Under the pieces are notes generated by a model. The model was not told the origin of the DNA. It did no database searches and saw nothing but the letters and a program-made list of their open reading frames with translations. DNA of 52,395 bases. It comes from Kiritimatiellia bacterium (GTDB lineage: Bacteria > Verrucomicrobiota > Kiritimatiellia > UBA8416 > JADHWI01). Position numbers and translations under genes: made by a program. The stretch is taken from the NCBI GenBank assembly GCA_016783565.1, contig JADHWI010000013.1:1-52395 (forward strand), written 5' to 3'. Below, piece after piece: positions 43,944 to 52,313 of the stretch (positions within the stretch are counted from its first letter, which is position 1; the number at the start of each line of letters is the position of its first letter).

Positions 43944-45920
43944 TTAGCGCTTCGCCTTGGATGCGGTCACGCCTCGAACCAGGAACGGCAAGACATCCCG
44001 CTCCAATTCTCCACACAAATCAAATAACACAAACCCACCCGCTCCAGCCCGCCTCGCGATGCGAATCTGATCAATCGTTTGCACGGCGTCCAACTGACTC
44101 TCGGCTGCCGTCACTCCTATCCCAGGAATGACCTTCCCACCCGATCCACCCGCTAACGCTAATTGCCCATCAATATATGCCCGAAAAACGCGCATATCTT
44201 CTGTATAATTCATCGGACAAATATAATCAACCAGGTCTTCTTTTAACCAGTAGGCCCAATCTTGCCCCACACTGGGAACACATGACGGATACTTTCCATA
44301 CACCGCTGCCGAAAGCTTTATGTTTCGTGAGACCTTCCGGATCTCAGCCCTGCAGTCACGAACAAAAGATGTAATCTGACCAGCGCGCCACGCCCTATAC
44401 TTCTGTGCTATCAAGCCTTGTTTTACCGAACGAGGCCAGCGTGCGAAAGTCTCGCCAGTGTACTCAGAAAACCGCGCCTTACACCCATTACAGTAACACG
44501 CATGCGAGTCCGGATAGCGAATGTAGTCTAAATGGATACCAGCAGGACGATAACGCTTTGCAACCTCCCGAATAGAGGCCAGTTCCATCTCACGGTTCTC
44601 AGGATGCGTTGGGCACAACCATTTCAGACGCACCCCCCTGTCGGTCACCTGTAAGCGCCCCTGCTTTCCCAAGCCCTTTATCAACCCCTCAGGCGAACGT
44701 AATAGCTTCCAGCACACCTTCCACACATGCACATTCAAGTCATGCGCAATTGCCGCTTTCTGACATTGAGCAACTTGATCACCATACATCTTAAACTCTT
44801 CCGAACGACTGAGTCGGCGGCTCGGGTAATGCGCCACGCCCGGCCACATGGCATTGATGTACATATCGGTCAAGCCGTACCCTGACAACACGCGACAGGT
44901 TTGATCCCAGTCCCCGGGAACCAGTCCGGTACCCTTATGATCCCACACACCACGAATTTCAGACAACGCTGGCGTCTGTGCCGATGCATACGCTTCCATC
45001 AGCCGTATACGTGCTTGATGGCTTTGTTCGGTCACCTGGCCGTATTTGCCAGCCTCATACAATGCTTGAAGCTCAGAATAGTCACGTAAAGCATTATCCA
45101 CCGCCTTACTCACAATCCCGCGACGGGCAGGAGGAGCCAGCGTGCGGATTTCAGCTACGGAATCCGCCATCGTCATACCCTCGCGTAAGGCACCCGCTAA
45201 CTGCATCTGTCGGCTGGCCGCACGCATCCAGACAGAAGGCACATACTTGCCGATCATTGCCAGTAACATTTGCGTCTTCTTGAATACATCGTGGTCGTCC
45301 AATAACACATGGGACATCCAAAACCCTTTGTCTGAAATCAGCCAGGCAGCATCAGGTGTTATCTGCCCCATGCGCGTGTGCCATGAAGCCAGTACTTTTG
45401 CATGATCTGACACAGGTCTCAAGGAGCGGATATTAGCTGATTCCTGCCGGATGCGCAGCGGAACATGCGGAAGCAAACCCTTTCTAAAACGCATGTCGCT
45501 CCAACGTCCTCCCTGTTTGTCCACCTGGTAGGCCCCAAGCTTGAAGCCCATCATCTCCGCAAGCGGCTCAGATGATGAGTAGAAAACAATCAGCTTCCCC
45601 CCTGCATCCATAAAGCGCTTGAGCACAACAAGCTGTCGGGACGTCGGAAGCGGATTATAGCACAAAATAACAACCGCTACGTCCTTGGGAATCACGGATT
45701 CAATGACATCATCCTCAACTAACCGGTGTGCGACTTCTACATTGCTTAACCATCGACTCAGACGACGACAAACCGAAGCCGCATAATGACGCTCCGACGT
45801 ATTGGGTGCCGATTGATTGGCTTTAACCATCCAAACTGACTCGCCGGTCGCACATAAACACGCCGAAAACAGCAAGCAAATGACCAGAAAATGACCCTTA
45901 AGACATGGTAATCTCTTCAT
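43944..45920 (-). CDS. secreted GHL10-type (DUF187) glycoside-hydrolase-like protein
   Basis: A 658-aa protein with a signal peptide (about 8-24, ICLLFSACLCA). Residues 30-330 form an N-terminal domain with a Rossmann-like segment (VAVVILCYNPLPTSRQLVVL, GGKLIVFYSS). The GHL10 catalytic-type TIM barrel begins at EIRGVWDHKGTG (near 330) and shows INAMWPGVAHYPS, GIHLDYIRYPD and YICPMNYTEDM. A CYCNGC motif follows the conserved DYIRYP. The family is thought to act on envelope glycans, with no defined substrate here. No clear Shine-Dalgarno sequence. The stop codon lies in a small palindrome (AATCTACGGTAGATT) that may be a weak terminator. Confidence 0.88.
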   Translation of the reverse strand: MKRLPCLKGHFLVICLLFSACLCATGESVWMVKANQSAPNTSERHYAASVCRRLSRWLSNVEVAHRLVEDDVIESVIPKDVAVVILCYNPLPTSRQLVVLKRFMDAGGKLIVFYSSSEPLAEMMGFKLGAYQVDKQGGRWSDMRFRKGLLPHVPLRIRQESANIRSLRPVSDHAKVLASWHTRMGQITPDAAWLISDKGFWMSHVLLDDHDVFKKTQMLLAMIGKYVPSVWMRAASRQMQLAGALREGMTMADSVAEIRTLAPPARRGIVSKAVDNALRDYSELQALYEAGKYGQVTEQSHQARIRLMEAYASAQTPALSEIRGVWDHKGTGLVPGDWDQTCRVLSGYGLTDMYINAMWPGVAHYPSRRLSRSEEFKMYGDQVAQCQKAAIAHDLNVHVWKVCWKLLRSPEGLIKGLGKQGRLQVTDRGVRLKWLCPTHPENREMELASIREVAKRYRPAGIHLDYIRYPDSHACYCNGCKARFSEYTGETFARWPRSVKQGLIAQKYRAWRAGQITSFVRDCRAEIRKVSRNIKLSAAVYGKYPSCVPSVGQDWAYWLKEDLVDYICPMNYTEDMRVFRAYIDGQLALAGGSGGKVIPGIGVTAAESQLDAVQTIDQIRIARRAGAGGFVLFDLCGELERDVLPFLVRGVTASKAKR

Positions 45921-45965
45921 AGTCTGCTATTGAGCCAGAAAATTGAGCGAATGAGAATCACAAAA

Positions 45966-45994
45966 ATTATTGTTATGCTCTCAGCTTTATTCAA
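45966..45994 (-). promoter_or_regulatory. promoter candidate for the GHL10-like gene
   Basis: Minus strand: -35 TTGAAT (45989-45994), a 17-bp spacer, -10 AATAAT (45966-45971), giving a leader of about 40 nt to ATG 45920. Confidence 0.4.
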
Positions 45995-46102
45995 TTTTTC
46001 TTGAGTTTGAGTCGAGGCACAGGTATTGATCTCTGTCAGGAGATTCTGAAGAATGTGTAATTTCATTCCCTTTTAGGTGCGCAATCAGTTCGAGGTGTAT
46101 GC

Positions 46103-48061
46103 ATGGCTGACGAAAAGGATGCTCAGAGCAATGCCAATCATGGCGATAACTGGTATTTACAAAAACAAGATGGTTCTGAGTATGGGCCGGAAACCTTGGA
46201 GACAATGGCCCGTTGGGCAGCCGAAAGCCGTTTAGTCAGCGGAAATAAACTATCCACTGATCGCAAAGAATGGATTCCGGTTGAAGATATACCGGAGTTG
46301 GATATGAACTGGCTGGCGGAACTGGCTGATGGACGGCGATATGGTCCGTTCAATATTTGTGCAACGCGAGACTTGGTTGCACACAAAGTCCTACCTGAAA
46401 ATGCCACCCTGACGCACCGTCAAAACGGGAAGACCACAACGGTCTCCGCCTACCTTGAAGAACCTCAGGCGGCGAAGACTCAGGCATCAGAAAATCAGGC
46501 ACCAACCGACCTTTCTCCAAAAACGAAGAATGAAAAGAAAAAAAAGACACCAACGGTAAGCCGTCAAGCTGAAGAAGTAAACTCGCCTAAGGGCAAGGAG
46601 GAACGCCAAGCCAAACCGGACGAGGCTCAGCCCACGAAGACAAATGCAAAAAAGACCTCGGCGTCAACAGAAGCCGAACCCAGCGCAACAGAGGACAAGG
46701 CCCCTGCCGCCAAAAAGAAACGTACCCAGCGCAAGACCTCACAGCAGAAAACAGAAAATTTAAATGACGTCGATCTTTTTGGCAACACAACGACCGAGTC
46801 CAAGTCGTCCAACAAAACTACAGCCACGGCAGACATCAAAACAACAGATAAAACTGAAGCTTCAGTAACGCGAGAAACAGCATCTGTTGCACACGAAAAC
46901 AAAAGAAAGAATGCACCCACAGCGTCTGCGAAAAAATCAAAAACCAAAGATCCGGAATCCGTCGTCAACGCAAAGATTGAAGCGATCAAAAAGCGCCTGG
47001 CTGAAAGTGACACGGAACGCCGCGCAGCCGTCCGCCAGCTCAATGAAGCGAACGCCACACTCAGGCAGCTTGAGTCGGAACGCGATGGTGCACGCAAGAT
47101 CGCAGTCACACAAGACGCACAGTTTAAGAATAAATTAAATGCTCTTGAGAAGAAACTCGAAGAAGTACGCTCGCAAAACAAGAATCCACAGCAAGACCAG
47201 GAAACGCCAACGGACGAATTAAACGAGACCTCGGGTGTGCTGGAAGAACGATTGAATGCTGCCATGGGCGAACTAAAGAAAGCCCGCAACGGCGAGGTTA
47301 AAGCAGCTGAAACGCTTAAAACCGTGGAACAAAAGCTGGCACACAAGACGGCAATTCAGGACAAGCGCGTACAAGATCTTGTCAGCGAACGTAACAGCCT
47401 AGCTCATTTGGTTGAGACCGAAACGCTGAAAATCAAACAGCTTCGTGCCGCACTGGTAGCACTGGGTGTTGTGATTGTAATTCTACTCATCACGTTGATG
47501 ACCCGCGGGTGCCATACGCCAGACTCCGAAATCGCTGAACCCATCAGCGTCGAGACCATCGCAAGGAGTGGATCGGACTCGAGCGAAGCGGCCTCAACGG
47601 GAACTGATCGAAAGAATGGTGTGGTCCGTCGCGTTCCATTTCCCGTCATACGTGGAACAGAAGGTGTGCGCGTGATGTATAGCCGCACCGGAAGTAAGAT
47701 CGTGTTTGACGATGGTATTTTCACAAAAAGGACCGAACTTTCTACGGACGCAAAGCGTATCCTCACCAAACTCGCCCCACAATTTCGGCCGTTTCTTGGC
47801 GAATACGAACTTCTTGTGCAAGGACATACAGACAATCAACGCCTACGCGGTTCCGGACCCTATCGAAATAACACGGAACTGGCACAAGCACGGGCGGGCG
47901 AAGCCGCCCGTTTTCTCAGTGATAAATGCGGCATTCCGTTGTCCTCAATGCGAGTGACTTCCGCCGGAAGCAGTAACCCGCCCTACCCCAATGATACGAG
48001 CGAATCGCGCGCCAGGAACCGCACCGTTGTGCTGAAACTCTTGCGTCATGCTAGCAACTGA
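46103..48061 (+). CDS. GYF_2 / coiled-coil / transmembrane / OmpA-domain envelope protein
   Basis: A 652-aa protein from ATG 46103 (GAGGTG upstream). Two GYF_2-like modules come first: 16-66 (WYLQKQDGSEYGPETLETMARW...EWIPVED) and 70-120 (WLAELADGRRYGPFNICATRDL). Residues 120-285 are Lys/Thr/Ala-rich linker, then a coiled coil runs to about 445. One membrane helix (about 447-468, LVALGVVIVILLITLM) precedes a C-terminal OmpA/MotB peptidoglycan-binding domain (about 525-650) with VQGHTDNQRL, AQARAGEAARFL and ESRARNRTVVL. The predicted topology puts GYF_2 in the cytoplasm and OmpA at the cell wall, so the protein could tether an intracellular partner to peptidoglycan. The last 14 bases overlap the exonuclease gene. 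Confidence 0.88.
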   Translation: MADEKDAQSNANHGDNWYLQKQDGSEYGPETLETMARWAAESRLVSGNKLSTDRKEWIPVEDIPELDMNWLAELADGRRYGPFNICATRDLVAHKVLPENATLTHRQNGKTTTVSAYLEEPQAAKTQASENQAPTDLSPKTKNEKKKKTPTVSRQAEEVNSPKGKEERQAKPDEAQPTKTNAKKTSASTEAEPSATEDKAPAAKKKRTQRKTSQQKTENLNDVDLFGNTTTESKSSNKTTATADIKTTDKTEASVTRETASVAHENKRKNAPTASAKKSKTKDPESVVNAKIEAIKKRLAESDTERRAAVRQLNEANATLRQLESERDGARKIAVTQDAQFKNKLNALEKKLEEVRSQNKNPQQDQETPTDELNETSGVLEERLNAAMGELKKARNGEVKAAETLKTVEQKLAHKTAIQDKRVQDLVSERNSLAHLVETETLKIKQLRAALVALGVVIVILLITLMTRGCHTPDSEIAEPISVETIARSGSDSSEAASTGTDRKNGVVRRVPFPVIRGTEGVRVMYSRTGSKIVFDDGIFTKRTELSTDAKRILTKLAPQFRPFLGEYELLVQGHTDNQRLRGSGPYRNNTELAQARAGEAARFLSDKCGIPLSSMRVTSAGSSNPPYPNDTSESRARNRTVVLKLLRHASN

Positions 48062-48629
48062 ATCCACCATTCCTGTTATTGACTTTGAAACGACCGGCAC
48101 GGTACCGGGTTTTCCCGATGAGCCATGGCAGATCGGAATCGTTCTGCTCCGTAATGGACACGTCGTAGAGAACAGCAGTTACACAAGCTTGCTACGCGTG
48201 TGCGATCGACCATTTAACCCCTATGCCCCGGGAAGGCATGCGCAGATTAGAGCCTCTCTTTATACAGCCCCAACGCTGCATGATCTCTGGCCAGAGCTTC
48301 GCCGGCATTTACAGGGTAACGCACTGGCCGCACATAATGCAGGAACAGAAAAGAAAATACTCTCTCACGCTTTCCCGCTACACAGGGCACCCATGTGGGT
48401 TGACACCCTGAAACTTGTGCGCGTGGCTTATCCGCATCTGCAAACACACAAACTGGAAGATGTGACACGGGATCTCGGACTCACAAATCGAGCCGTAAGC
48501 CTGGCTCCCGGGCTCGAACCCCACGACGCACTTTTCGACGCCGTAGCCTGCGCGGTTCTCCTGGAACACCTGCTGGCTCAACCCGCCTGGCGCGAACTGG
48601 AACTGAATGCGCTTCCAGGCGTCCGGTAG
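48048..48629 (+). CDS. DnaQ-like DEDDh 3'-5' exonuclease
   Basis: A 193-aa protein with Exo I PVIDFETTGT (D12, E14), an Exo II-like AAHNAGTEKKIL, and Exo III PHDALFDAVACA (H and D of the DEDDh set). In most relatives Exo II reads HNAxFD; here TE stands at the FD position, a possible D to E change of a metal ligand. There is no polymerase or helicase domain. It starts inside the end of the OmpA-fusion gene, so translation is coupled. Its role in DNA or RNA turnover is unassigned. Confidence 0.87.
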   Translation: MLATESTIPVIDFETTGTVPGFPDEPWQIGIVLLRNGHVVENSSYTSLLRVCDRPFNPYAPGRHAQIRASLYTAPTLHDLWPELRRHLQGNALAAHNAGTEKKILSHAFPLHRAPMWVDTLKLVRVAYPHLQTHKLEDVTRDLGLTNRAVSLAPGLEPHDALFDAVACAVLLEHLLAQPAWRELELNALPGVR

Positions 48630-48655
48630 CATACGTCCATCATGCACAAATCAAA

Positions 48656-50392
48656 CTACGACGCTATAAAACATGCTTTCATGCGCCGATAAAGCGTCGC
48701 ACGACTGATTCCCAGCACGTCAGCCGCTTTACTCCGGTTGCCATTACAAACACGCAGTGCCTCAAGAATACGCTGTTTCTCCGCGTTTACATCGTAAGGA
48801 CGTTCCGATACCGGTGGAGCAGGCACCTCAGTAATTTCAGGAGCAAGGTGCTCCAGTTTTAACACAGACCCCGCGCACCCTATGACAGAGAATTCAACCG
48901 CGTTGCGCAACTCCCGTACGTTACCCGGCCAGGCATAATTCATCATGACACGCATAGCCTCGCTGTCCACTTCCACAACGGGCCGCCCGGACGCGGTAGC
49001 AAAGCGGTGGAGAAAGGTCTGGATTAACAATGGAATATCTTCGCGCCTTTCACGCAATGGAGGAATCATGATGCGTGCAACACGTATACGATACAATAGA
49101 TCTTCACGGAAGTTTCCTGCGCGAACCTCCTGTCGCAAATCTTTGTGCGTTGCCGCCAGTATACGAATATCAATCTTGCGTGGTTGCGTTTCGCCTATTC
49201 GAACAACTTCGCGCTGCTCAAGCACGCGCAACAGCCGTGTCTGCGTGTTCATCGGCACATCACCAATTTCATCCAACAGAATGGTCCCACCATTCGCCGC
49301 TTCAAACAATCCTTCCTGATCCTGCATCGCTCCCGTAAAAGCGCCTTTGCGATGGCCAAAAAGTTCGCTGTTAATCAGAGAATCACTGAGCCCGGCACAA
49401 TTGACCACGATAAATGGTTTGTCCGCGCTCGAACTCGCATCATGAATCGCTCTTGCAACCAACTCTTTGCCCGTACCCGTTTCTCCTTCGATCAAAACCG
49501 TTGCGTCAAGACCCGCAAGATTGCGAATCATCTGAAAGACCTTCTCCATTGACGCGCTTTTACCGATCATGCCGCAGAACTCAGCTTTCTCTTCCAGCAT
49601 CGAACGCAAGTTGTAAACATCCGACATGTCGTAACAGTAGAGCAGACGATGACCTTCCTTCCGCGGATCATCACGTACATCAATTTCAACCCAAACATCG
49701 CGCCCAGTAGAAATATGCATTCTCAGGCAGATCTTTTCTCCCGCATTGACTTGACCCGTAATCTGAGCTTCAAGGCACTCCCGATCATCCCCTGTGACAG
49801 GAAACACCTCGTGCCACCGACGCCCGAGCACATTCTCAGGAGATTCCATCAAGATGGCTTCAGCACGATCACTTAGAAATACAATGCGTCCATCGGAATC
49901 CAGAACGGCAGTAATGACGCGAAGTTGATTCAACATCACCTGTAAATCATCATGATCTTTTTGCACCTGTCGCAGGAGTGCTTCGCGTTTGTTCCGCATG
50001 AGTGCCATATCATTCATGGCTTGCTGAATGGATTGCTTGGCCTTGGCCATGCTCGTGCAGTCGAGGACCAAGAACCAATCGCCTTCTGCCGACGGTACGC
50101 CGTGAATATCCACGTAACGACCTTCTTCCCAGCTCGCCATCGGAAGAATAAACGGCTCAGTCCCCAGTGGTAGTAGTCCCTCCACGAAATCCACCTGCTC
50201 GGAGGCGGGTTGATCCGACTTTAACTCAGCCCAGCCATAGCGCGCACAATCCCCACCCCAACGGATTAGCAGTCCGTTTCGATCCACCAGAAAATAAGCA
50301 GGATGGCGCTCACCAACACAGACGGTCCGCAAGTAATCGCACACCGATGCAGGAAGATCTGCAAAAGGCTGTTCTATCCTGTCTGTCATCAC
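48656..50392 (-). CDS. PAS-PAS sigma-54-dependent transcriptional activator
   Basis: A 578-aa enhancer-binding protein. An N-terminal PAS-like domain (about 20-112, AYFLVDRNGLLIRWGG) is joined by a helix (113-155) to a second PAS domain (about 158-262, RVITAVLDSDGRIVFLSDRAEAIL). The AAA+ domain (272-510) has Walker A GETGTGKE (303-310), the sigma-54 contact loop GAFTGA (350-355) and Walker B GGTILLDEIGD. The C-terminus is a Fis-type helix-turn-helix (NGNRSKAADVLGISRATLYRRM). It lacks a receiver domain, so input comes through PAS and perhaps the GTPase encoded 2-5 nt upstream. Start GTG 50392 or ATG 50389. Confidence 0.94.
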   Translation of the reverse strand: MMTDRIEQPFADLPASVCDYLRTVCVGERHPAYFLVDRNGLLIRWGGDCARYGWAELKSDQPASEQVDFVEGLLPLGTEPFILPMASWEEGRYVDIHGVPSAEGDWFLVLDCTSMAKAKQSIQQAMNDMALMRNKREALLRQVQKDHDDLQVMLNQLRVITAVLDSDGRIVFLSDRAEAILMESPENVLGRRWHEVFPVTGDDRECLEAQITGQVNAGEKICLRMHISTGRDVWVEIDVRDDPRKEGHRLLYCYDMSDVYNLRSMLEEKAEFCGMIGKSASMEKVFQMIRNLAGLDATVLIEGETGTGKELVARAIHDASSSADKPFIVVNCAGLSDSLINSELFGHRKGAFTGAMQDQEGLFEAANGGTILLDEIGDVPMNTQTRLLRVLEQREVVRIGETQPRKIDIRILAATHKDLRQEVRAGNFREDLLYRIRVARIMIPPLRERREDIPLLIQTFLHRFATASGRPVVEVDSEAMRVMMNYAWPGNVRELRNAVEFSVIGCAGSVLKLEHLAPEITEVPAPPVSERPYDVNAEKQRILEALRVCNGNRSKAADVLGISRATLYRRMKACFIAS

Positions 50393-50394
50393 TT

Positions 50395-50895
50395 TTAACC
50401 CAGTAATTGAGCCGCAAGGATCTCGAATCCCTTTTCCACACCATCACCGGACTTGGCACTGGTCTCAAGAACATGCCACCCATCAGTCCGAAGAGACTCC
50501 ACGTCCGCGTCCGAGATCGTCCAGTCAGCCCGCACGTCCGTCTTATTGAGCAACGCCACAAAGGGCTTTTCTCCGAGCACAGCATCCACGCGCTGCTTCA
50601 ATGCACGCGCTACGGCAAGCGTTTCTCGACGCGTACCGTCCAAAACCAACAAGTACCCGGATGCCCCGCGAAGATACGAGTCGCGCACCGTGTGCACATC
50701 GTCCTCTCCGTGCAGATCCCAAATAAGCAAATCCAGCGTTGATCCATTGATCGACATCTGCTGCTTCTCGATTCGCACACCCACCGTTGTCTGATAACGC
50801 TCCGAAAACATGCTGTGGACGTACCGCGAAACGAGGCTTGTCTTGCCTACAGAGAATGCGCCCAGCATGCATATTTTCTTTTTTGTAGCTGACAT
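50395..50895 (-). CDS. Ras/Rab-like small GTPase
   Basis: A 166-aa single-domain GTPase of the Ras superfamily. Motifs are G1 GAFSVGKTSL (12-21), switch I threonine T36/T37, G3 WDLHGEDD (59-66), G4 NKTD (117-120) and G5 ETSAK (144-148). The G3 motif is DLHGE rather than DTAGQE: E64 replaces the catalytic glutamine, so intrinsic hydrolysis may be slow or depend on a partner. No lipidation cysteine is seen at the C-terminus (AAQLLG). Its stop is 2 nt from the PAS-sigma-54 activator start, so the two form an operon and probably one signalling unit. No roadblock/MglB partner is visible. Confidence 0.92.
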   Translation of the reverse strand: MSATKKKICMLGAFSVGKTSLVSRYVHSMFSERYQTTVGVRIEKQQMSINGSTLDLLIWDLHGEDDVHTVRDSYLRGASGYLLVLDGTRRETLAVARALKQRVDAVLGEKPFVALLNKTDVRADWTISDADVESLRTDGWHVLETSAKSGDGVEKGFEILAAQLLG

Positions 50896-50968
50896 TTTAG
50901 ACCACAGCGTTTGTAACTAAAAGCTCCGCAAAATCGAACCCGCTCACCACCAGCCTAACACACACGCA

Positions 50969-51163
50969 TTATTCGTCGAGCTTCTTTACAAAGTCGACAT
51001 ACGCCGAAACATCAGCGGCGCTGGCTGATTTTTTAATAATTCCACCATCGTTCTAAAACCGCTTGATCGCCACTTCTACGCTTCCGGTTCTACCTTTGCG
51101 GGCAGTCTTACAAATCAGGGAGACGCGATTGTCGGTATCATTCTTCAGGTGAAAGAAAGACAT
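50969..51163 (-). pseudogene. small reading frame split by an in-frame TAG
   Basis: ATG 51163 reads MSFFHLKNDTDN through EVAIKRF to TAG at 51053-51055. The same frame then continues NDGGIIKKSASAADVS through FVKKLDE to TAA 50969-50971. Both halves have ordinary protein composition, so this could be a decayed 65-codon gene, or the displaced C-terminus of an older neighbour. It overlaps the last 26 bases of the WbsX-like gene in another frame. I recognise no family. Confidence 0.3.
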
Positions 51164-52313
51164 CTTTTACCGCTTCAAGATACCCCATCCCGAACCGCTC
51201 GTCCGGCTCCAGATAACTGCCCTCTACCCACTCATTCCATGCATTGATGGTTATCAGTTTGGGCTGATCAGGGTGCGCATCGGCATACGTTTTGGCTTTC
51301 AGCAGGTACTTTTTAAATGTTTCCGGGTTTACGTTTTTTGTCACGGCACCCATCTTCCTGACAAACCTGGCGTTGTTGTCCCAGCCAATCGAAACATGCG
51401 GGAAGTATGGCACCTCAAAATCTGATGACCACTTCGGCCAGTTGGAAATGGCCTTGTCTGCCCAGTGGTTGTAATCCGCGATCGGCCTCGATAGGTGAAC
51501 GAACTGATAATTGGTCAGTGAATCTATTTTGAAAGCCTTGATCGTATTGGCTGCCGTTCCTTTGTTGCTCGCAAAGCCGGAGTCATCAATCTTCGGAACC
51601 GCGTTCCAGTAGATCATCTGCAAATGCAATCCGGGAAAACCGGCCTTCTTTACTTCCGCCCTGAAATAATCCAACGCTTCAGCCGTTTGCTTTACGCCTC
51701 CAAGCCCTTTCATCAAATTAGTCATATCATAGATCGAGAAAACGGGCTTGCCGTCGATCTTGTAGTACGAGGGATGGCTGAAGTATTTCTCGATCACGCG
51801 GGCTACCACAATTTTGAACACAGGAAGGTCGACGCTCCCCGGCCAGATCAGATGTCTTTTGTGCGAACGCCGGATGTCCCAGGATGTGTTGGCATCGTGA
51901 TTAGCCCACATCAGATAGAACTTCATCTTGTCGACATTCTTTGCTTTCAGAAATCCGTCATTGAGTGCACTTTCGAGGAATGGTTTGTTTTCGAACCAGT
52001 ACCAATCAAAGATCATCACGTTAACGCCGTGACTTGTGGCGGCTTCGATTTTCTTTTGCATGGCCTTCGGGTCGTTATCCATCAAATACCCCCACGCTGG
52101 TACGCGAGGTTGCCAGTGCCCCTCCCACTTCGGCTTGCAGTTGCGAATGCTTTCCCATTCGCCCTCTTTGCCGTCAGGGAAGAATGGGGCCCAGCGCTCA
52201 TCGAAGTGGCACGAGGGCCAATAGAAAGCAGCAACATCGTACTTTTGTGCAGCCGAGGCGCTTCCGACCCACAACGCAAGTAAAGCCCCGCAAAGCATCA
52301 TTCGATTTGTCAT
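51138..52313 (-). CDS. secreted WbsX/GH99-like glycan-processing protein
   Basis: A 391-aa protein with a signal peptide (MMLCGALLALWVGSASA, cleavage near residue 22). The family start of the WbsX/glycoside hydrolase 99-like barrel is clear: DVAAFYWPSCHFDERW. Then come GVNVMIFDWYWFENKPFLE, KFYLMWANHDAN, YFSHPSYYKIDGKPVFSIYD and, near the C-terminus, TINAWNEWVEGSYLEPD. Most WbsX proteins are encoded in O-antigen clusters; the signal peptide here suggests a role on the surface or in polysaccharide breakdown. GGGAG lies nine bases upstream of ATG 52313. No sugar genes flank it in this window. Confidence 0.9.
   Translation of the reverse strand: MTNRMMLCGALLALWVGSASAAQKYDVAAFYWPSCHFDERWAPFFPDGKEGEWESIRNCKPKWEGHWQPRVPAWGYLMDNDPKAMQKKIEAATSHGVNVMIFDWYWFENKPFLESALNDGFLKAKNVDKMKFYLMWANHDANTSWDIRRSHKRHLIWPGSVDLPVFKIVVARVIEKYFSHPSYYKIDGKPVFSIYDMTNLMKGLGGVKQTAEALDYFRAEVKKAGFPGLHLQMIYWNAVPKIDDSGFASNKGTAANTIKAFKIDSLTNYQFVHLSRPIADYNHWADKAISNWPKWSSDFEVPYFPHVSIGWDNNARFVRKMGAVTKNVNPETFKKYLLKAKTYADAHPDQPKLITINAWNEWVEGSYLEPDERFGMGYLEAVKDVFLSPEE

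Noticed and set aside
46627-47346. 239-codon minus-strand open frame inside the GYF_2-OmpA gene
   Set aside because: Mirror of a Lys/Ala/Thr-rich low-complexity region; Ser/Phe/Val-rich composition and no start signal.
51011-51034. Hairpin plus T-run on the plus strand (ATCAGC/GCTGAT then TTTTTT)
   Set aside because: No plus-strand gene ends within 2.3 kb upstream, and the bases fall inside the minus-strand frame at 50969-51163.
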